The notes: generated by a model from the letters alone, not told the origin. Counted from the stretch's first letter, positions 17,774 through 29,383 are shown. The stretch: DNA of 64,000 bases from Brevundimonas bullata (GCF_003350205.1 NZ_QLLC01000009.1:45126-109125); one strand, 5' to 3'. Numbers and translations: made by a program.

Positions 17774-18796
17774 TCATTGGGGCGACAGCAGCCGGATCAG
17801 GCGGGGCTCGAAGCCTTTGGCCTCCGCGCCGGGCAGGGCTTCGGCAAGGCCGCCGTTTTCGAACAGGTCCAGCACGCGCGGGTGGACGTAGGCGGCGCGG
17901 CAGACCGTGGGGGTGTTGCCGAGCAGGCCGGACACCGCCTTGACGCAGAGGGTGACTTTGCGCCGGGCGTCGGTGGGGGAGGTCGGCGGCTCCATGTCGC
18001 GCAGGGCGCGGGCGGCGGCTGCCGTTCCGGCCCAGGTGCGGAAGTCCTTGGCTGAGAACTGCTCGCCCAGGGCGTCGCGAATATAGGCGTTCACGTCGTC
18101 CGAGGTGACGGCATGCAGGTCGCCGTCGCCGTCGCGATACTTGAACAGATGCTGGCCGGGCAGGCCCTCCAGTGTGCGCAGGGTGCGGGCCAGGCGCTGG
18201 TCGCGGACGCTGATCCGGTGGTCCTTGCCGCTCTTGCCGCGGAACTCAAAGGTCAGGGCGGCGCCGTCCACCTCCAGATGACGCTTGTGCAGGGTGGTCA
18301 GGCCGAAGCTGCGGTTCTGGCGGGCGTATTCGGCGTTGCCGACGCGGATCAGGGTGATCTCCAGCAGGCGGACGGCGGTGGCCAGCACCTTGTCCCGGCA
18401 CGGCCCGCGTCGTGCCAGATCCTGTTCCACCCGCTCGCGCAGTTTCGGCAGCTTGCGGGCGAAGGCGGCCAGGCGGTCGAACTTGGCGTTGGCGGCGTGG
18501 CGGGTCCAGTCGGGGTGATAGCGGTATTGCTTGCGTCCCTTGAGGTCGCGGCCCGTCGCCTGGATATGGCCGTTGGCGCGCGGGCAGATCCAGACCTCGG
18601 TCCAGGCGGGCGGGATGGCCAGGGCGCGGATGCGGTCCAGCGTCCTGGCGTCACGAATGGGCTGTCCGTCGCGGTCGCGATAGGAAAACCCCTTGCCCGA
18701 GCGGCGACGGGTGAGGCCCAGGCTGTCGTCATTGCACCAGCTGAGTCCCTCAGGGATGTCCGGGGCGGTCGGAAGGCGGGCGGCGCCGTCGGGCAT
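17774..18796 (-). CDS. Bacterial type IB DNA topoisomerase
   Basis: Relaxes supercoils through a 3'-phosphotyrosine intermediate; the bacterial family resembles the poxvirus enzyme. The 340 residues include the N-terminal GKGFSYRDRDGQPIRD, the catalytic-domain segments QYRYHPDW, RLLEITLIRVGNAEYARQN and FRGKSGKDHRI, KDFRTWAGTAAAA, and the C-terminal CRAAYVHPRVL, where Tyr303 is the likely nucleophile. The ATG at 18796 has AGGA nine bases upstream; a longer TTG start at 18826 is less likely. It is divergent from rlmJ. Confidence 0.92.
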   Translation of the reverse strand: MPDGAARLPTAPDIPEGLSWCNDDSLGLTRRRSGKGFSYRDRDGQPIRDARTLDRIRALAIPPAWTEVWICPRANGHIQATGRDLKGRKQYRYHPDWTRHAANAKFDRLAAFARKLPKLRERVEQDLARRGPCRDKVLATAVRLLEITLIRVGNAEYARQNRSFGLTTLHKRHLEVDGAALTFEFRGKSGKDHRISVRDQRLARTLRTLEGLPGQHLFKYRDGDGDLHAVTSDDVNAYIRDALGEQFSAKDFRTWAGTAAAARALRDMEPPTSPTDARRKVTLCVKAVSGLLGNTPTVCRAAYVHPRVLDLFENGGLAEALPGAEAKGFEPRLIRLLSPQ

Positions 18797-18886
18797 GGCT
18801 TGTGATCCTGAAGATGCGACGACCAACGGACCGTGAGCCTACCGGGTTCCTCTTGACCGCGAGCGCCGGGCGGAGGACGGAGCGGC

Positions 18887-19720
18887 ATGAACTATCGTCA
18901 CAGCTTTCACGCTGGAAACTTCGCCGACCTCGTCAAGCACGCCCTGGTGCTGTGGCTGCTCAAGGAGCGGCAGGCCCGGACCGAGGCTCTGGGGCCGGTC
19001 ACGGTCATCGACACCCATGCGGGGGCTGGCCTCTACGACCTGTCGGGCGACGGGGCGCGGTCGAAGGAAGCCGAGGCGGGCGTGGCGCGCCTGATGACCG
19101 CCGAGGACCGGCCGCCGCTGATCGAGGCCCTGGCGGCCGAGGTGGCGGCTCTGAACCCGGACGGCGGCGCGCGCTTCTATCCCGGCTCGCCGTTGCTGAT
19201 CGCGCGGGCCTTGAACGATGGCGACCGCTATCTGGGCTTCGAGTTCAACCCGCCGGTCCAGGCCATGCTGGCCGAGGCCCTGGCCGACTGGCCTGCCGCC
19301 GAGGGGCGTGAAGGCGACGGCTATGTCGAGGCGCTGAAGGCGGCGAAGGCGACCAAGGGGCCTCTGGTCCTGATCGATCCGCCGTTCGAGCGGCCCGACG
19401 ACTATGTGCGCTCGGCCGAGACCGCCGCCGCCATCCTGCGCCACGACCGCACGGCGACGGTGGCGATCTGGACCCCGCTGAAGGACATGGAGACCTTCGA
19501 CGGTTTTATCCGGCGGCTGGAAGAAGCCAAGGTCGGGCGGGTGCTGGTGGCCGAGGCGCGCCTGCGCCCGCTGAACAATCCGATGAAGATGAACGGCTGC
19601 ACCATGACGGTGGTCAATCCGCCCTCGGGCGCAGAGGCGGCGGCCGCCGAAATCTGCGGCTGGGTGGCCGCGACCCTGGGCGAGGCTGGCGCGCGGGCCG
19701 AGGTCTGGCGCGCGGGCTGA
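18887..19720 (+). CDS. rlmJ: 23S rRNA (adenine2030-N6)-methyltransferase
   Basis: Methylates A2030 of 23S rRNA using S-adenosylmethionine. The 277 residues begin MNYRHSFHAGNFADLVKHA, the hallmark of the RlmJ family, followed by the SAM-binding VIDTHAGAGLYDL and the N6-adenine methylase motif LIDPPFE near residues 163-169. The length matches the family. The gene stands alone and is followed by a 390-bp region with repeats. Confidence 0.95.
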   Translation: MNYRHSFHAGNFADLVKHALVLWLLKERQARTEALGPVTVIDTHAGAGLYDLSGDGARSKEAEAGVARLMTAEDRPPLIEALAAEVAALNPDGGARFYPGSPLLIARALNDGDRYLGFEFNPPVQAMLAEALADWPAAEGREGDGYVEALKAAKATKGPLVLIDPPFERPDDYVRSAETAAAILRHDRTATVAIWTPLKDMETFDGFIRRLEEAKVGRVLVAEARLRPLNNPMKMNGCTMTVVNPPSGAEAAAAEICGWVAATLGEAGARAEVWRAG

Positions 19721-20113
19721 GGCCGTGGATTGCACTGCGATCTGAAAAAAAACAGTGCAATTGGTGCAATGGCGAGGCGGGCGTGGGGGAGGCGCGAGGC
19801 GGGGGCTTCGGAGCGCCTGCGTTGTCCGCCGCCATTCTCGGGCTTGACCCGAGGATGGAAGTCTGGCGCGCTCGACCTTGCCGACGTCGCGCAGACGGAT
19901 AGCCCGATCCTCGGGTCAAGCCCGAGGATGACGGCAGGTGGGGCGCCCCCTTCACCGCGTGAGCGGGAAGGATCGAGGCGGACGGCGGGCTGCGACGATG
20001 TCAAAGAACCCCTTCATCCTGGCACGACCCGAGACGTGGTCGCGCAAAACGCCCCTAGAAGCCGTCGATCCCAATGAAACATGGGGATTGGCGGGGTCTG
20101 ATAGGCGAGCCGG
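19721..20113. other. Intergenic region with inverted repeat and a family-1 repeat
   Basis: About 390 bp after rlmJ. At 19729-19737 and 19753-19761 lie ATTGCACTG and its exact complement CAGTGCAAT around an A-rich 15-base loop, followed by a partial third copy (GGTGCAAT). A family-1 palindromic repeat follows at 19829-19936. The rest, 19937-20113, may hold a 48-codon ORF starting at 19998. I see no RNA gene here. Confidence 0.5.
19829..19936. repeat. Palindromic repeat, family 1, copy D
   Basis: Left hairpin CTCGGGCTTGACCCGAGGAT at 19837-19856 and right hairpin ATCCTCGGGTCAAGCCCGAG from 19907, closing with GATGACGG. Left and right hairpins are near complements of each other. Compared with the copies at 2818 and 3367 the spacer is similar in length but different in sequence. 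Confidence 0.82.
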
Positions 20114-20144
20114 TCAGGCCTCGACAACCTCGCCAGGCTCGTAG
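19998..20144 (+). CDS. Possible small protein, 48 residues
   Basis: ATG at 19998 opens a 48-codon frame that begins MSKNPFILARPETWSRK. The first 30 residues look protein-like (mixed hydrophobic, charged and aromatic), but the tail overlaps the 3' end of the opposite monooxygenase gene by about 30 bp and looks random. There is no clear ribosome site. It may be the remnant of a longer gene. I do not recognise it. Confidence 0.22.
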   Translation: MSKNPFILARPETWSRKTPLEAVDPNETWGLAGSDRRAGQASTTSPGS

Positions 20145-20431
20145 AGGTGGGGCTCGAAGGTGGCGATGGCCAGGATCGGTCCCATGGCCGCCACGACTTC
20201 GGGGTGGCGCGTCATGACCTTCCAGTCCGTCGCGCTGGCCCAGACGGCGTGATTGGCCACGACCCGCCCGTTCAGACCGCGATGCAGGGTGGCCGAGACG
20301 AAGCCGGGCAGGGCGCGCTGGACCTGGGCCAGGGTCGTCAGATGCTCGATCAACTCGTCCTGACGGCGCGCGTCGCACTTGAAGATATTGATCAGGACGA
20401 CAGGGGTGTCGGCGGTCGCGTCGGCGGACAT
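20114..20431 (-). CDS. Antibiotic-biosynthesis-monooxygenase-fold small protein
   Basis: A 105-residue single-domain protein of the ABM dimeric alpha/beta-barrel type: VVLINIFKCDARRQDELIEH, LTTLAQVQRALPGFVSATLH, then NHAVWASATDWKVMTRHPE. Members act as small monooxygenases or as stress or quinone-related enzymes, and this sequence does not say which. The ATG at 20431 is chosen because a longer frame upstream has no family similarity and runs into the divergent amidotransferase gene. It is divergent from that gene, 83 bp away. Confidence 0.75.
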   Translation of the reverse strand: MSADATADTPVVLINIFKCDARRQDELIEHLTTLAQVQRALPGFVSATLHRGLNGRVVANHAVWASATDWKVMTRHPEVVAAMGPILAIATFEPHLYEPGEVVEA

Positions 20432-20514
20432 GAAGGGCGGCCTCGTTGCAATCGTCCGACTTCTACCCCAATCCAGAGGCAGACGCTTCCTTCTCCCCGC
20501 TGGAAAACGCCGAA

Positions 20515-21246
20515 ATGACCCGTATCGCCATTCTGGAAACCGGCCACCCGCCCGAGCATCTGCGGGACGCCTTCGACGACTATCCCGCACGGTTCCGCGC
20601 CTTGATGGGCGAGAACGTGCCCACCGTGCGCTTTGACGTGCAGTCGGGGCATCTGCCGGAGGACCCGTCGATCTATACCGGGGCCATCGTCACCGGCTCG
20701 GCGGCGGGGGTCTATGACGATCTGCCGTGGATCTCGCCTCTGGTGGAGTGGTTGCGGGCGGCGCGGGGCAAGACGCGGCTGCTGGGCATCTGCTTCGGGC
20801 ATCAGGTGATCGCCCATGCCTTTGGCGGCAAGGTCGAGAAGTCGCACAAGGGCTGGGGCGTCGGTCTGCATCGCTATGACGTGCTCAGCCATGAGCCGTG
20901 GATGCACCCGCGCGCGCCCTCCATCGCCATTCCGGTGTCGCATCAGGATCAGGTGGTCGCCGTCGCGCCCGATACACGGGTGATCGCCTCCAGCCCCTTC
21001 ACCCCCTACGCCGGTCTGGCCTGGGGCGAGGACGCCGTCAGCTTCCAGTGCCACCCGGAGTTCCAGCCGGCCTATGCCGCCGCCCTGATCGAGGGGCGGC
21101 GCGGCGACCGCATCCCGCATGATCTGGCGGATGAGGCCTTGCTGAGCCTGGAAGGCGCCAATGATCGGGCGGTGCTGACGGCCTGGATCCGGGCCTATCT
21201 GCTGCTGACCCCGCCGCCGGTCGAGGCGGACGGCAGCGGCATCTGA
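20515..21246 (+). CDS. Class I glutamine amidotransferase-like protein
   Basis: A 243-residue stand-alone GATase domain resembling the glutaminase half of GMP synthase. It has the nucleophile elbow LLGICFGHQVIAHAFGG, the oxyanion region IVTGSAAGVYDDLPW, and the catalytic His-Glu pair in SFQCHPEF. Such stand-alone proteins hydrolyse gamma-glutamyl or related amides, and several are annotated loosely as GMP synthase. No synthetase partner lies beside it, so the substrate is unknown. The ATG at 20515 is preferred because the upstream extension is unlike the family. Confidence 0.82.
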   Translation: MTRIAILETGHPPEHLRDAFDDYPARFRALMGENVPTVRFDVQSGHLPEDPSIYTGAIVTGSAAGVYDDLPWISPLVEWLRAARGKTRLLGICFGHQVIAHAFGGKVEKSHKGWGVGLHRYDVLSHEPWMHPRAPSIAIPVSHQDQVVAVAPDTRVIASSPFTPYAGLAWGEDAVSFQCHPEFQPAYAAALIEGRRGDRIPHDLADEALLSLEGANDRAVLTAWIRAYLLLTPPPVEADGSGI

Positions 21247-21317
21247 CAAGAGGGGCGGGGCGTTCGCTGAACGCTAACTTCTGGCGTGCCATTCTGGGGC
21301 GTCAGTTCGGAAGTGAT

Positions 21318-23825
<2,508 letters not shown>

Positions 23826-23826
23826 A

Positions 23827-24720
23827 TCAGGGCCACTTCACCACGGGCGGCATGGAGCTGAGGATCGACTCGACGTTGCCGCCGGTCTTCAGCCCGAACA
23901 TGGTGCCGCGGTCGTAGAGCAGGTTGAACTCGACGTAGCGGCCGCGACGGATCAGCTGTTCTTCGCGTTCCGCGGCCGTCCAGGCCTCGGTCATGCGGCC
24001 CGCGACGATCCTGGAATAGACGTCGAGGAAGGCCTTGCCGACGTCCTGGGTGAAGGCGAAGTCCTTCTCCCAGTCGCCGCTGTCGTGGTGGTCGTAGAAG
24101 ATGCCGCCGGTGCCGCGCGGTTCGTTGCGGTGCGGCAGGAAGAAATACTCGTCGCACCACTGCTTGTACTTGGCGTGCCAGGCGGGGTCATAGGCGTCGC
24201 AAGACGCCTTCATCGCCGCGTGGAAGGCGAGGGTGTCGGGGTGGTCGTCGCGACGGTCCGCGTCCAGCACCGGCGTCAGGTCGCCGCCGCCGCCGAACCA
24301 GGTCTTGGTGGTCGAGATCAGGCGGGTGTTCATGTGCACCGCCGGCACGCGCGGGCTGACCGGGTGGCAGATCAGGCTGATGCCCGTGGCGAAGAAGCGC
24401 GGGTCTTCCTCGGCGCCGGGCACGTTCCTGGCGTAGTCGGCGGGGAAGGCGCCGTGGACGGTCGAGCAGTGGACGCCGACCTTCTCGAATAGACGCCCAT
24501 GCATCATGCCCATGACGCCGCCGCCGCCCTCCTTGCGCTCCCAGGGCGTGCGCACGAAGCGGCCCGGTTCGCCGGGGAAGAGGTCGGCGGGGGCGGCGTC
24601 CTCCAGGGCTTCGAAACCGGCGTGAATCTGATCGCGCAGGGTCTCGAACCAGACGCGGGCGCGCTCGCGATGCTCGACCATAAGGGTAGGGGTGTCTTGG
24701 ATCATCAGGGCTTCAACCAT
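23827..24720 (-). CDS. hemF: Oxygen-dependent coproporphyrinogen III oxidase
   Basis: Aerobic heme synthesis: oxidative decarboxylation of coproporphyrinogen III to protoporphyrinogen IX. About 297 residues with the family signatures [59 protein letters not shown] and a final [15 protein letters not shown]. The start at 24720 is chosen between several in-frame candidates (24705 is an alternative) because the longer frame to 24756 begins with GTG and has no conserved residues. An FNR/FixK-like site lies 65 bp upstream, which would suit oxygen control of a heme gene. Confidence 0.95.
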   Translation of the reverse strand: MVEALMIQDTPTLMVEHRERARVWFETLRDQIHAGFEALEDAAPADLFPGEPGRFVRTPWERKEGGGGVMGMMHGRLFEKVGVHCSTVHGAFPADYARNVPGAEEDPRFFATGISLICHPVSPRVPAVHMNTRLISTTKTWFGGGGDLTPVLDADRRDDHPDTLAFHAAMKASCDAYDPAWHAKYKQWCDEYFFLPHRNEPRGTGGIFYDHHDSGDWEKDFAFTQDVGKAFLDVYSRIVAGRMTEAWTAAEREEQLIRRGRYVEFNLLYDRGTMFGLKTGGNVESILSSMPPVVKWP

Positions 24721-24784
24721 GACGGGCGGCCTTTGTGAACAGTGTGCGATGCGCACTTCATGCGCCCCGGCCTGAAAGAGAGCC

Positions 24785-24798
24785 TTGATCCAGATCAG
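24785..24798. promoter_or_regulatory. FNR/FixK-like site between hemF and the dipeptidase gene
   Basis: TTGATCCAGATCAG, one base from the FNR/FixK consensus TTGAT-N4-ATCAA. It is centred about 70 bp from both divergent starts (24720 and 24861). Oxygen-responsive control of hemF is the natural reading. Confidence 0.6.
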
Positions 24799-24860
24799 AC
24801 CCGGTTCCCATGACGCCCCGCCTGTGCCAGCGTGGCCTTATCAGTTTTGAGGGGACTTCC

Positions 24861-26138
24861 ATGATCCGCACCGCCTTGCTCGCCGCCGCTTCGCTCGCTG
24901 TCCTGGCCGGACCCGCTCTGGCTCAATCGCAATCGGGGGGCGACGCCGCAGGGCAGGAGCGGGTGATGCAGATCCTGCGTCGCACCCCGCTGATCGACGG
25001 TCACAACGACCTGCCCTGGGCCTTGCGTCAGGGCTTCGGCAACGACCCCTATCGCGTTGATCTGGCGACCAATCTGGCGGCGACGACGCGGCTTCACACC
25101 GACATCCCGCGTCTGCGCGCGGGCGGCGTCGGGGCGCAGTTCTGGTCGGTCTATGTCCCCGCCAGCCTGGAGCCGGTCGAGGCGGCCAAGGCCACCTTTG
25201 AGCAGATCGACACGGTCAAGCGTATCGCCGCCGCCTATCCCTCAGTGTTCGAGATCGCCACCACCGCCGACGACATCAGCCGCATCCACAAGGCGGGCCG
25301 CATCGCCAGCCTGATCGGCATGGAGGGCGGCTATTCCATCGACGATTCCCTGGGCCTGCTGCGCGAGTTCTATGATTCCGGCGCCCGCTACATGACCCTG
25401 ACCCACTCCAAGACCACGACCTGGGCCGACAGCGCCACCGACGCGCCCAAGTGGGGCGGCCTGTCGCCGTTCGGCGAGCAGGTGGTCAAGGAGATGAACC
25501 GCATCGGCATGATGGTGGACCTGAGCCACGTCTCGGAAGAGACCATGACCGACGCCATCCGCGTCTCGACGGCGCCGGTGATCTTCTCGCACTCGTCGGC
25601 GCGGGCAGTGACGGCCCATCCGCGCAACGTGCCCGACGCCGTGCTGCGCCAGATGCCGGCCAACGGCGGCATCGTCATGGTCACATTCGTGCCGGGCTTC
25701 ATCAGCGAGGCGGTGCGCGCCTCGGGCGCCGCGCGTTCGGCCGAGATGTCTCGGCTGTCGGCCCTGAACCCCGGTGATCCGGCTGCGGTCAAGGCGGGCA
25801 TGGAGGCCTTCATCGCCGCCAACCCGGCGCCCAAGGCCACGATCGACGACGTGGTGGCTCACATCCAGCACGTTCGCGACGTAGCGGGCATCGACCATGT
25901 CGGTCTGGGCGGGGACTTCGACGGCGTCGACAGCCTGCCGGAGGGCGTCGAGAGCGTAGAGGCCTATCCGCGCATCCTGGCCGAGCTGATGCGTCGCGGC
26001 TGGTCCGAGGCCGACATCCGCAAGATCTCGGGCGAGAACCTGCTGCGCACCATGCGCGCGGTGGAACGCGCCGCGACGGCTGAACGGGGCCAGCGCCCGA
26101 ACCTGGCGCAACTGCCGAACGACGGCGCGCCGGAGTAG
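24861..26138 (+). CDS. Secreted membrane-dipeptidase-type (M19) peptidase
   Basis: Zinc dipeptidase of the renal dipeptidase family, exported to the periplasm by the signal peptide MIRTALLAAASLAVLAGPALA. The 425 residues show the first metal ligands in PLIDGHNDLPWALRQ, the bridging-Glu region IASLIGMEGGYSIDD, a metal-His segment MMVDLSHVSEETM, VIFSHSSARAV, and the C-terminal HVGLGGDFDGVDSLPEG. Members cleave dipeptides, including D-residue forms. The ATG at 24861 has GAGGGGA upstream and gives a clean leader; an upstream start at 24810 is unlikely. It is convergent with the next gene with three bases between stops. Confidence 0.93.
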   Translation: MIRTALLAAASLAVLAGPALAQSQSGGDAAGQERVMQILRRTPLIDGHNDLPWALRQGFGNDPYRVDLATNLAATTRLHTDIPRLRAGGVGAQFWSVYVPASLEPVEAAKATFEQIDTVKRIAAAYPSVFEIATTADDISRIHKAGRIASLIGMEGGYSIDDSLGLLREFYDSGARYMTLTHSKTTTWADSATDAPKWGGLSPFGEQVVKEMNRIGMMVDLSHVSEETMTDAIRVSTAPVIFSHSSARAVTAHPRNVPDAVLRQMPANGGIVMVTFVPGFISEAVRASGAARSAEMSRLSALNPGDPAAVKAGMEAFIAANPAPKATIDDVVAHIQHVRDVAGIDHVGLGGDFDGVDSLPEGVESVEAYPRILAELMRRGWSEADIRKISGENLLRTMRAVERAATAERGQRPNLAQLPNDGAPE

Positions 26139-26141
26139 GAG

Positions 26142-26786
26142 TCAGGCGGGCTGCGGAGCCGACGGGGCTTTCAGGCGAACTAGGCGGGCGATTTCGAAGG
26201 CGAGATCCTCATCGGAATGGTCGGGCTTCACTTCGATGAAGTCGACCCCCGCGCGCCGCAGCGCTTCCCGCTTGACGGCGTCCCGAGCGGCGGCTGTGCC
26301 GAGATAGTGTCCGGAGCCCTGGAACTCTACGGCCGCCAGAGGATGTCCGTCGCGGGCAATGACCAGCATATCCACGCGCTTGCTGTTGACGGCGGCGAAG
26401 GCCTTGGCGTCGGCAGAGGTCAGGACCTCGCCCAAAGACACCTGAGCCATCACGCGCCAGCCCATGCGATGGCCGCGCAGGAGGCGTTCAATCTGCAGGA
26501 AGGCGCGGGCCTCGCTCTTGGACATCAATCGCTTGGGGCGAAACTCGGCGTTCATGACGGTGGTGAGTTGCGCCGCGGGATCAGTTCGGTCGCTGGGAGC
26601 CGTTGGGGCGTCAGTGTTCACGAGCTTCATTCCTGCGCGCCATCGCCCCTTGCTGGGACGACGGCCCAAACGACTTCTAGCGCCGACCTTCAACCCGGCC
26701 AGGAACCCCAGAAGTGCGATCAAGGCCAGCAACAGCGGCAGGTTATCGGCTGATGTCAGTTCCCGGAGGAAGGCTTGCATAGGCAT
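26142..26786 (-). CDS. DUF2726 protein with N-terminal membrane anchor
   Basis: A 214-residue protein with one transmembrane segment at about residues 16-34 (LPLLLALIALLGFLAGLKV), a basic linker, and a DUF2726 domain at about 85-205: RPKRLMSKSEARAFLQIERL, VDMLVIARDGHPLAAVEF, and AVKREALRRAGVDFIEV. The D-x(n)-E-F-x-G pattern resembles the PD-(D/E)xK nuclease-like fold proposed for this family, but activity is unproven. It is leftward and convergent with the dipeptidase. Confidence 0.75.
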   Translation of the reverse strand: MPMQAFLRELTSADNLPLLLALIALLGFLAGLKVGARSRLGRRPSKGRWRAGMKLVNTDAPTAPSDRTDPAAQLTTVMNAEFRPKRLMSKSEARAFLQIERLLRGHRMGWRVMAQVSLGEVLTSADAKAFAAVNSKRVDMLVIARDGHPLAAVEFQGSGHYLGTAAARDAVKREALRRAGVDFIEVKPDHSDEDLAFEIARLVRLKAPSAPQPA

Positions 26787-26862
26787 GGGTCCACTCGTGT
26801 GAACTGACCAGTCTGCCTTTCACCATTTGGCGTTCGGTGAATCGGCGTGGTTAAGGTCGGCC

Positions 26863-27321
26863 TCAGGAGCGCACCGGCAACCCGTCCAACTGCCTTAACC
26901 CCTCCCACAGGGCGATCCCCGCGCTGACGGACAGGTTCAGCGAGCGTGTTTCCGGCCGGATGGGGATGAAGACGCGGGCGTCGGCGGCGGCGTGGACATA
27001 GTCGGGGGCGCCGGCGCTTTCCTTGCCGAACAGCAGGACGTCGTCGGGCCGGAATTCGAAATCGGGCAGGGGCGTGGCGCCCTTGGTCGTGAACAGGACC
27101 AGCCGCCCCGGCGCGCGGTCGCGCTGGAAGGCCTCCCAGTCCGCGTGGCGGGTCATGTGGCTGAGCGGGCCGTAGTCCAGCGCCGCGCGCTTCATGGCGC
27201 GGTCGTCGAAACGGAAGCCGACGGGCTCGATCACGTGCAATTCGACGCCGAAACAGGCGCTCTGTCGGATACAGGCGCCCACATTCTGCGGGATGTCAGG
27301 TTGAAAAAGGGCGAGACGCAT
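26863..27321 (-). CDS. trmL: tRNA (cytidine/uridine-34 2'-O)-methyltransferase
   Basis: SPOUT-class enzyme methylating the wobble ribose of certain leucine tRNAs. The 152 residues start MRLALFQPDIPQNVGACIRQ and contain LHVIEPVGFRFDDRAMKRA, VLLFGKESAGAPDYV and the knotted C-terminal SAM site IPIRPETRSLNLSVSAGIAL. The ATG at 27321 matches the family N-terminus; the longer frame to 27384 is not conserved. It is divergent from petA. Confidence 0.94.
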   Translation of the reverse strand: MRLALFQPDIPQNVGACIRQSACFGVELHVIEPVGFRFDDRAMKRAALDYGPLSHMTRHADWEAFQRDRAPGRLVLFTTKGATPLPDFEFRPDDVLLFGKESAGAPDYVHAAADARVFIPIRPETRSLNLSVSAGIALWEGLRQLDGLPVRS

Positions 27322-27380
27322 TCTAAGGCCCTCATACGCGCGGGGCGGGGTTTTGTCGCGGCCATTATTGCGACCGTTTC

Positions 27381-27402
27381 GCAAGTTGCGTCAGCGACTT
27401 GC
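27381..27402. promoter_or_regulatory. Imperfect palindrome between trmL and petA
   Basis: GCAAGTTGCG TC AGCGACTTGC, 8 of 10 symmetric pairs, located 114 bp upstream of the petA start and 60 bp upstream of trmL. It could be an operator for either divergent gene. I do not recognise the motif. Confidence 0.35.
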
Positions 27403-27515
27403 AGAGAGGGTGGCGAAATCAGGGCCGCAGGCGACTTTCACCGTTCCGCTAGACGATCCATGCCGACGACCATCCCCCTCCCGGGGCGGGCGATCGGGAC
27501 TGCAGAGGTGATAGC

Positions 27516-28070
27516 GTGGCCGAATCGGTCGTGAATGCTGAAGGGCCTGATGGCCAACACGGGGGCGGCGACGCCACCCGCCGCGACTTCATCCACATCG
27601 CTGCCGGCACCGCCGCAGTCGGTGCGGGCGTGATGGTGGCCTGGCCGCTGATCAACCAGATGAACCCCGCCGCCGACACCCTGGCCCTGGCGTCGATCGA
27701 ATTCGATCTGACCAAGGTTCAGGAAGGCCAGCAGGTCGTCATCAAATGGCAGGGCAAGCCGGTCTTCGTGCGTTACCGCACCCCGGCCGAGATCCAGAAG
27801 GTGTCCGCCGAGGGCGCCGTCGGCTCGCCGCCGCAGACCGATGTCGAACGCACCAAGGCCGGCCACGAGAAGTATCTCGTCGTCATCGGCTCGTGCACCC
27901 ACCTGGGCTGCGTCCCCACCTTCGGGACGGGCGACTTCGGCGGCTGGTTCTGCCCTTGCCACGGTTCGCACTACGACGCCTCGGGCCGTATTCGTAAGGG
28001 ACCTGCGCCGTTGAACCTGGTGGTGCCGAACTACGAATACATGTCTGACACCCGCGTCAAAATCGGCTGA
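27516..28070 (+). CDS. petA: Ubiquinol-cytochrome c reductase, Rieske iron-sulfur subunit
   Basis: The 2Fe-2S electron acceptor of the bc1 complex, anchored in the inner membrane. The 184 residues carry a Tat-type leader ([11 protein letters not shown]) that doubles as the membrane anchor, and the cluster motifs C127-T-H129-L-G-C132 and C146-P-C148-H149-G-S, with Cys127, His129, Cys146 and His149 as ligands and Cys132-Cys148 as the disulfide. The GTG at 27516 has GAGG at 27505-27508; no better in-frame ATG exists. It is the first gene of petABC. Confidence 0.96.
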   Translation: MAESVVNAEGPDGQHGGGDATRRDFIHIAAGTAAVGAGVMVAWPLINQMNPAADTLALASIEFDLTKVQEGQQVVIKWQGKPVFVRYRTPAEIQKVSAEGAVGSPPQTDVERTKAGHEKYLVVIGSCTHLGCVPTFGTGDFGGWFCPCHGSHYDASGRIRKGPAPLNLVVPNYEYMSDTRVKIG

Positions 28071-28087
28071 GGACGGACAGAGGACCC

Positions 28088-29383
28088 ATGAGCGATCACG
28101 AATCCACCTACGTCCCCAAAACCGCGATTGAGCGGTGGATGGACACCCGCCTGCCGATCATCCGTTTCGGCATGGACTACGCCAACCTGCCGACCCCCCG
28201 TAACCTGAACTACTGGTGGACCTTCGGCGGCATCCTGGCCCTGTGCCTGATGACGCAGATCATCACCGGCATCGTTCTGGCCATGCACTATACGCCGAAC
28301 ACGGCCCTAGCCTTCGCCTCGGTCGAGCGCATCATGCGCGACGTCAACGGCGGCTGGCTGATCCGTTACGTCCACGCCAACGGCGCGTCGATGTTCTTCA
28401 TCGCCGTCTATCTGCACATGCTGCGCGGTCTCTACTACGGCTCCTACAAGGCGCCGCGCGAGATGATCTGGATCGTCGGCTGCCTGATCTTCTTCCTGAT
28501 GATCGCCACCGCCTTCCTGGGCTACGTCCTGCCCTGGGGCCAGATGTCCTTCTGGGGCGCTGAGGTCATCACCAACCTGATCGGCGCCATTCCGGTCATC
28601 GGCGAGCCGATCCTGATCTGGCTGCGCGGCGGTCCGGCCATCGACAACGCCACGCTGAACCGCTTCTTCTCGCTGCACTACCTGCTGCCGTTCGTCATCG
28701 CCGGCTGCGTGGTGCTGCACCTGTGGGCCCTGCACGCCGCCGGTCAGAACAACCCGGTCGGCATCCTGATCCCGAAGGACCGTCAGAAGAAGGACATGCT
28801 GCCCTTCCACCCCTACTTCACGGTCAAGGACGGCTTTGCGATCATCCTGTTCCTGATCCTGTTCGCGGTCTTCGTCTTCTATCAGCCGAACGCCCTGGGC
28901 CACGCCGACAACTACATCCCGGCCAACCCGCTGCAGACCCCGGCGCACATCGTGCCCGAATGGTACATGCTGCCCTTCTACGCGATCCTGCGCGCCATCC
29001 CCGACAAGTTCGGCGGCGTGGTGGCCATGTTCGGCGCCATCGGCGTGCTGTTCGTCCTGCCCTGGCTGGACACGTCCAAGGTGCGCTCCATGCGTTACCG
29101 CCCGACGATGCGCACCTGCTTCATCATCTTCCTGTTCGTCTGCTTCGGCCTCGGCTGGTGCGGTGGTCAGCTGCCGGATGCTCCGGTCGTTCCGGGCATG
29201 CCCAGCTTCAACCTGTTTGACGGTCAGCTGAACTCCTACCTGTGGCTGACGCGTCTGCTGACGGCCTACTACTTCATCTTCTTCCTGGTGCTGATGCCGT
29301 TCCTCGGCCTGCGCGAGAAGCCGTTGCCGGTCCCGGCCACGATTTCCGAGCCGGTCCTGCCCGTCACCGAGCAGAAGGGCTGA
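28088..29383 (+). CDS. petB: Cytochrome b of the bc1 complex
   Basis: Membrane quinol-oxidising subunit with two b hemes. The 431 residues include [20 protein letters not shown], heme-ligand helix [40 protein letters not shown], a second heme-ligand pair around [10 protein letters not shown] and [13 protein letters not shown], and the quinol-site PEWY motif in [16 protein letters not shown]. It follows petA by 17 bases and is separated from petC by five. Confidence 0.98.
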   Translation: MSDHESTYVPKTAIERWMDTRLPIIRFGMDYANLPTPRNLNYWWTFGGILALCLMTQIITGIVLAMHYTPNTALAFASVERIMRDVNGGWLIRYVHANGASMFFIAVYLHMLRGLYYGSYKAPREMIWIVGCLIFFLMIATAFLGYVLPWGQMSFWGAEVITNLIGAIPVIGEPILIWLRGGPAIDNATLNRFFSLHYLLPFVIAGCVVLHLWALHAAGQNNPVGILIPKDRQKKDMLPFHPYFTVKDGFAIILFLILFAVFVFYQPNALGHADNYIPANPLQTPAHIVPEWYMLPFYAILRAIPDKFGGVVAMFGAIGVLFVLPWLDTSKVRSMRYRPTMRTCFIIFLFVCFGLGWCGGQLPDAPVVPGMPSFNLFDGQLNSYLWLTRLLTAYYFIFFLVLMPFLGLREKPLPVPATISEPVLPVTEQKG

